From Candidatus Firestoneibacteriota bacterium (GTDB lineage Bacteria > Oederibacteriota > JAAXVQ01 > JAUVAV01), in contig DAOVYW010000100.1 in assembly GCA_030635415.1 (NCBI GenBank), positions 1 through 8,429 on the forward strand: a stretch of 8,429 nt of DNA, read 5' to 3'. The notes below the pieces were generated by a model. It worked only from the letters and a program-made list of their open reading frames with translations. It searched no databases and was not told the DNA's origin. Position numbers and translations under genes: made by a program. Shown piece after piece: positions 5,966-8,429 of the stretch (positions are counted from its first letter, which is position 1; each line of letters begins with the position of its first letter).

Positions 5966-6334
5966 TTAACCTCGGTTTTGCAGATTGCATAATTCCTCAG
6001 GTTTGGTCTTCATAATAGAACAGCAAAGCTGTTTGGTATCTTGTTGTATCTTTTCCGCATTACCCAAAACGGAACATATCCATTGCAGCGCCTTACGAAC
6101 TTCCGGCGAGGCGCTTTTATCGGCGAGGCGATAATACATCCAGCGTCCGGCTTTGCGAGCTTCAACCAGGCGTGCTTGATATAAAATCGAGATGTGTTTG
6201 GAAACGGTTGAAGGCGCCAATTTTAACAAGGCAATAATCTGGCAAACGCAGAGTTCGCGGCCCTGCAAAGCACAGAGGACGCGTAACCGGTTTTCATCAG
6301 CCAAGGCTTTGGTAATATTCACGATCTTCCGCAT
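5966..6334 (-). CDS. arsR: ArsR/SmtB-family metalloregulatory repressor, CVC type
   Basis: This dimeric winged-helix repressor releases DNA when trivalent arsenic (or antimony, and possibly Hg) binds its cysteines. From the ATG at 6334 it has 122 residues. The wHTH is clear: ALADENRLRVLCAL, then GRELCVCQI with Cys29 and Cys31 in the position of the ELCVCDL As(III) site of classical ArsR, the recognition helix APSTVSKHISIL (40-51), and a beta wing at GRWMYYRL. Extra cysteines occur at 21, 87, 104-105 (LCCS) and 116, so the third ligand could differ from the enterobacterial one. An in-frame ATG at 6340 directly abuts AGGAG (6345-6341), whereas the ATG at 6334 has a 6-nt spacer and is preferred. 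It is the first gene of the arsR-acr3-hgcA-hgcB series and probably represses its own promoter. Confidence 0.92.
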   Translation of the reverse strand: MRKIVNITKALADENRLRVLCALQGRELCVCQIIALLKLAPSTVSKHISILYQARLVEARKAGRWMYYRLADKSASPEVRKALQWICSVLGNAEKIQQDTKQLCCSIMKTKPEELCNLQNRG

Positions 6335-6349
6335 AGTCATCTCCTATAT

Positions 6350-6365
6350 TTCGCCAAATAACGAA
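6350..6365 (-). promoter_or_regulatory. Candidate ArsR operator
   Basis: TTCG (6350-6353) and CGAA (6362-6365) form an inverted repeat with an AT-rich 8-nt centre; one more flanking base pair can be added at each side with a mismatch. It lies just downstream of the predicted -10 box and before the arsR ribosome binding site, where a self-repressing ArsR would be expected to bind. A second weak inverted repeat (AGCAA/TTGCT) sits just upstream of the -35 box at about 6402-6415. Neither is a proven operator. Confidence 0.25.
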
Positions 6366-6373
6366 TTAATAGC

Positions 6374-6402
6374 AACTTACCTTTTTTTCTGATTTTTGTC
6401 AA
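6374..6402 (-). promoter_or_regulatory. Promoter of the arsR-acr3-hgcA-hgcB operon
   Basis: On the minus strand a perfect -35 hexamer TTGACA (6402-6397) and a weak -10 TAAGTT (6379-6374) are exactly 17 nt apart, about 35 nt upstream of the arsR ribosome binding site. A consensus -35 with a poor -10 is compatible with a regulated promoter. This is the only good promoter seen between the HEAT-repeat gene and hgcB, so it probably drives all four genes. Confidence 0.55.
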
Positions 6403-6470
6403 AGCAAAAGATTGCTGGTCAGCCGGAAGAGAAAACGCGAACAGAGGGTGGTGACTTCCGTGCGACGGAT

Positions 6471-8429
6471 TTAATGGGGTAATTTCAGTAAAATATAGTC
6501 ATTATCAGTAATAAAAAAACCACCGGGTGTAAAAAAAGTGGTGGCAGTGGGAAAAATCTTAATTTCCACATTTTTAAGGTTCATCAGTGAATCGTCCTGT
6601 GGTTCCATAAAGAGCCAGTTCTTGTAATCAAGTTGTTGTGATTGATCATTAAAATCGTGCCCTATAAAAATTGCGTTAAAAGTATGCCGGCGTCCTATTT
6701 CAACGGCGCAATGAATAGGGACCCCATATCCGTCTTTTAGATCAAGGGAAGTATTGTAGCCGGCACCATAATTTGCAAAAGCATCCAGATCAGCCCTGAG
6801 GTCGGAATTCCAGCCCACACTATTCATTGCCATTTGGGTGGCAAACTGTTCACAAACCCAGTTTTTATAAGAAGTTGGCAGTATGATGTTATATGTACCC
6901 TTATGAAAATGTCTTTGATCAGTCATGTCCGCCGCAAAAATTTGCTGGACATACTCGGTTTTTGTCGTCGGGTCTTTGATTCTATCCCACCAGCCCTGCT
7001 TGGCAGGAACTCCGGAAGCTAGAACACCAATAAATTCTTCCGTCGCGAGCGGCTTTAGACCGAGTAAAGAACCTTTACTGCTGGTAGCTCTAAAAACATA
7101 ACTTTCAAGAAAATCCGGGTAGTAAGTTTTGGAAAGGGCGATCGCCCGTATCAACGGTGTCTCGCTTGTATCGGAAGCAAGTTTTTGCCACGCTACTTCT
7201 GTCCTGATCACCGCAAAATTGCTGTGGTGGGTTACTTTTTCTATTCTACGTTTTCTTACAGAACGGAGCAGCAGGTAATCGTCGAGTATCTTGATTAGCG
7301 GCAGTGCAAAAGCAGGGGAACCGATTTTTGATAAAGCAGCAAGCGCGTTTTTAACACTTTCCCGATCGCTGCCTTTATCCCCTACTAACATTAACAATGG
7401 TTCTGCTGCCGGCTGGCCAATGGCCGCCAAAAGAGCAATTGCCCGTTTGCTTGTTTCCTTATTTCCTAGATAAGGAATTAATTCCGGGACACTTGCAATC
7501 ACATTAAAAGCTGTAGAAAATTCGCTGGCAATGTGAGCATGCTTTATGTTTTTTCCCGGATTACTTATAGAACGAAAAGCCGGATCAGTACAAAGGGATT
7601 TAGTGATAATAGGCAGCGCCTCAGAAATGCCGACTTTGTGAAGCAGTTCAAAGCCGGCCTGAAAGCGGACATTCGCAGCCGGATCGTTTTGCAAACTATA
7701 AATTAAACCCTCCAGAATTTTTTTCGCCCCGAGCGTATTAAGCGGGGAGCACATATCAATGGCAGCAAGAAGATTGAGCGTAGTGTGAATCCTGCACAGA
7801 ATAGCCGGTATTTTCTCCCGGCTTTTGGGGTTACTATTATGCTGCAGCTCATCTAATACTATATCCAAAATTTGATTCTTGATTTCGGGTTCTGCTTCCG
7901 CATAATATACAGACGCTAAGAAGAATACTATATGCTCTACCTCTGTCGGCGAGGCCTGCCCCAATCCAGAGATTAATTCTTTTACCGCGAGCAGGCCTCT
8001 CGCCTGTAAGCTAGCAAACCAGGCTAGATCGAGCTTATCATATTTTTCCGGCCCTTCTCCACGGCCTTCAATCATTTGAATAAAAACCATCGAATAAGCC
8101 CCAACGTTATTTGTGCTTTGATTTGGGGATTTTGATGCTTCCTTAACTGCGACAGTCTTGGGCCATAAGCTTAATATAAGATCCGCGAACGTTTTGAGAA
8201 TGTTTTTCTTGGATTCCTGCGTTTGTTTGGTCTGTTTAGTAGGGGTATCTGGAATATTTTGCGAGACAGGCTCTTTCTCCAGGGTTATGGATGGATTTTG
8301 TTTTTCCGGTATATTTTGTGTAATGCCAACTTGTTCTGGATTCCCGGCTTCAGAAGGGATAATTTGAGGCTCTGCCTTTGGCAAATTGCTTGGTGGGACA
8401 ATAAGGGCTGGTCCCGGTTCCGGTTGAGA
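6471..8429 (-). CDS. HEAT-repeat-like protein with C-terminal Cys-His-Glu/Asp (papain/transglutaminase-like) domain, 5' partial
   Basis: The frame is open to the right edge of the window. A TTG at 8384 could start it, but it has no ribosome binding site and codons continue upstream, so the N-terminus is missing. Numbering from that TTG (637 residues): 1-60 is a Pro/Gln/Thr/Lys-rich linker; 61-80 is a short hydrophobic stretch; about 115-440 is helical with HEAT-like pairs such as DPAANVRFQAGFELLHKVG (234-252), KRAIALLAAIGQPAAEPLL and VKNALAALSKIGSPAFALPL. The C-terminal domain (about 495-637) has WVCEQFATQM with Cys511, IHCAVEIGRRHTFNAIFIG with His567, and NWLFMEPQDD with Glu594 and Asp597-598, in the order and spacing of a papain/transglutaminase-fold cysteine hydrolase. 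I do not recognise the family or its substrate. It lies upstream of arsR on the same strand (a 136-nt gap) with no obvious terminator, though the arsR promoter is within that gap. Confidence 0.7.
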   Translation of the reverse strand, partial: SQPEPGPALIVPPSNLPKAEPQIIPSEAGNPEQVGITQNIPEKQNPSITLEKEPVSQNIPDTPTKQTKQTQESKKNILKTFADLILSLWPKTVAVKEASKSPNQSTNNVGAYSMVFIQMIEGRGEGPEKYDKLDLAWFASLQARGLLAVKELISGLGQASPTEVEHIVFFLASVYYAEAEPEIKNQILDIVLDELQHNSNPKSREKIPAILCRIHTTLNLLAAIDMCSPLNTLGAKKILEGLIYSLQNDPAANVRFQAGFELLHKVGISEALPIITKSLCTDPAFRSISNPGKNIKHAHIASEFSTAFNVIASVPELIPYLGNKETSKRAIALLAAIGQPAAEPLLMLVGDKGSDRESVKNALAALSKIGSPAFALPLIKILDDYLLLRSVRKRRIEKVTHHSNFAVIRTEVAWQKLASDTSETPLIRAIALSKTYYPDFLESYVFRATSSKGSLLGLKPLATEEFIGVLASGVPAKQGWWDRIKDPTTKTEYVQQIFAADMTDQRHFHKGTYNIILPTSYKNWVCEQFATQMAMNSVGWNSDLRADLDAFANYGAGYNTSLDLKDGYGVPIHCAVEIGRRHTFNAIFIGHDFNDQSQQLDYKNWLFMEPQDDSLMNLKNVEIKIFPTATTFFTPGGFFITDNDYILLKLPH

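Noticed and set aside
6457..6469. Terminator of the HEAT-repeat gene (TCCGT/ACGGA stem)
   Set aside because: The stem is only 5 bp and lacks a T-run on the minus strand; the CGGAAG/CTTCCG pair around 6424-6460 also lacks one.

Overview
The window reads as chromosomal DNA of an anaerobic bacterium, most likely of the Clostridia or a related Firmicutes-like lineage. The reasons are strong Shine-Dalgarno sites (AGGAGG, GGAGG, AGGAG), GTG and TTG starts beside ATG, a type I-beta DAHP synthase with an N-terminal ferredoxin-like domain, a class A RNase P RNA, and an hgcAB pair, known so far almost only from anaerobes. The species cannot be fixed from sequence alone.

Layout. Plus strand, 1-3287: the 3' end of an unrecognised gene; a TPM-domain secreted/membrane protein starting at TTG and overlapping it; an intergenic stretch with a palindromic element and a likely promoter; lemA; the RNase P RNA gene rnpB only 7 nt after lemA; a GC-rich hairpin; and the DAHP synthase gene (338 codons). 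Minus strand, 6402-3292: a likely promoter with a consensus -35 box, then arsR, acr3, hgcA and hgcB in one direction with short gaps (114, 19 and 12 nt). hgcB ends 4 nt from the end of the DAHP synthase gene, so the two transcription units converge. Minus strand, 8429-6471: a large HEAT-repeat-like protein with a C-terminal Cys-His-Glu/Asp domain, open at the right edge of the window.

The main discovery is the arsR-acr3-hgcA-hgcB cluster. HgcA carries the diagnostic corrinoid cap-helix motif NVWCAAGK with Cys98, followed by about five membrane helices. HgcB carries two CxxCxxCxxxCP-type [4Fe-4S] motifs, the single Cys73 and a terminal Cys-Cys pair. Together these are the two proteins required for mercury methylation. 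Here they appear to be the distal genes of an arsenic-resistance operon headed by a CVC-type ArsR and an ACR3 arsenite efflux permease. This suggests that metal(loid) sensing by ArsR controls methylmercury capacity. The HgcB tail has an additional CDCAC cluster.

The left half is housekeeping: envelope-associated TPM and LemA proteins, tRNA 5' maturation, and the entry step of the shikimate pathway.
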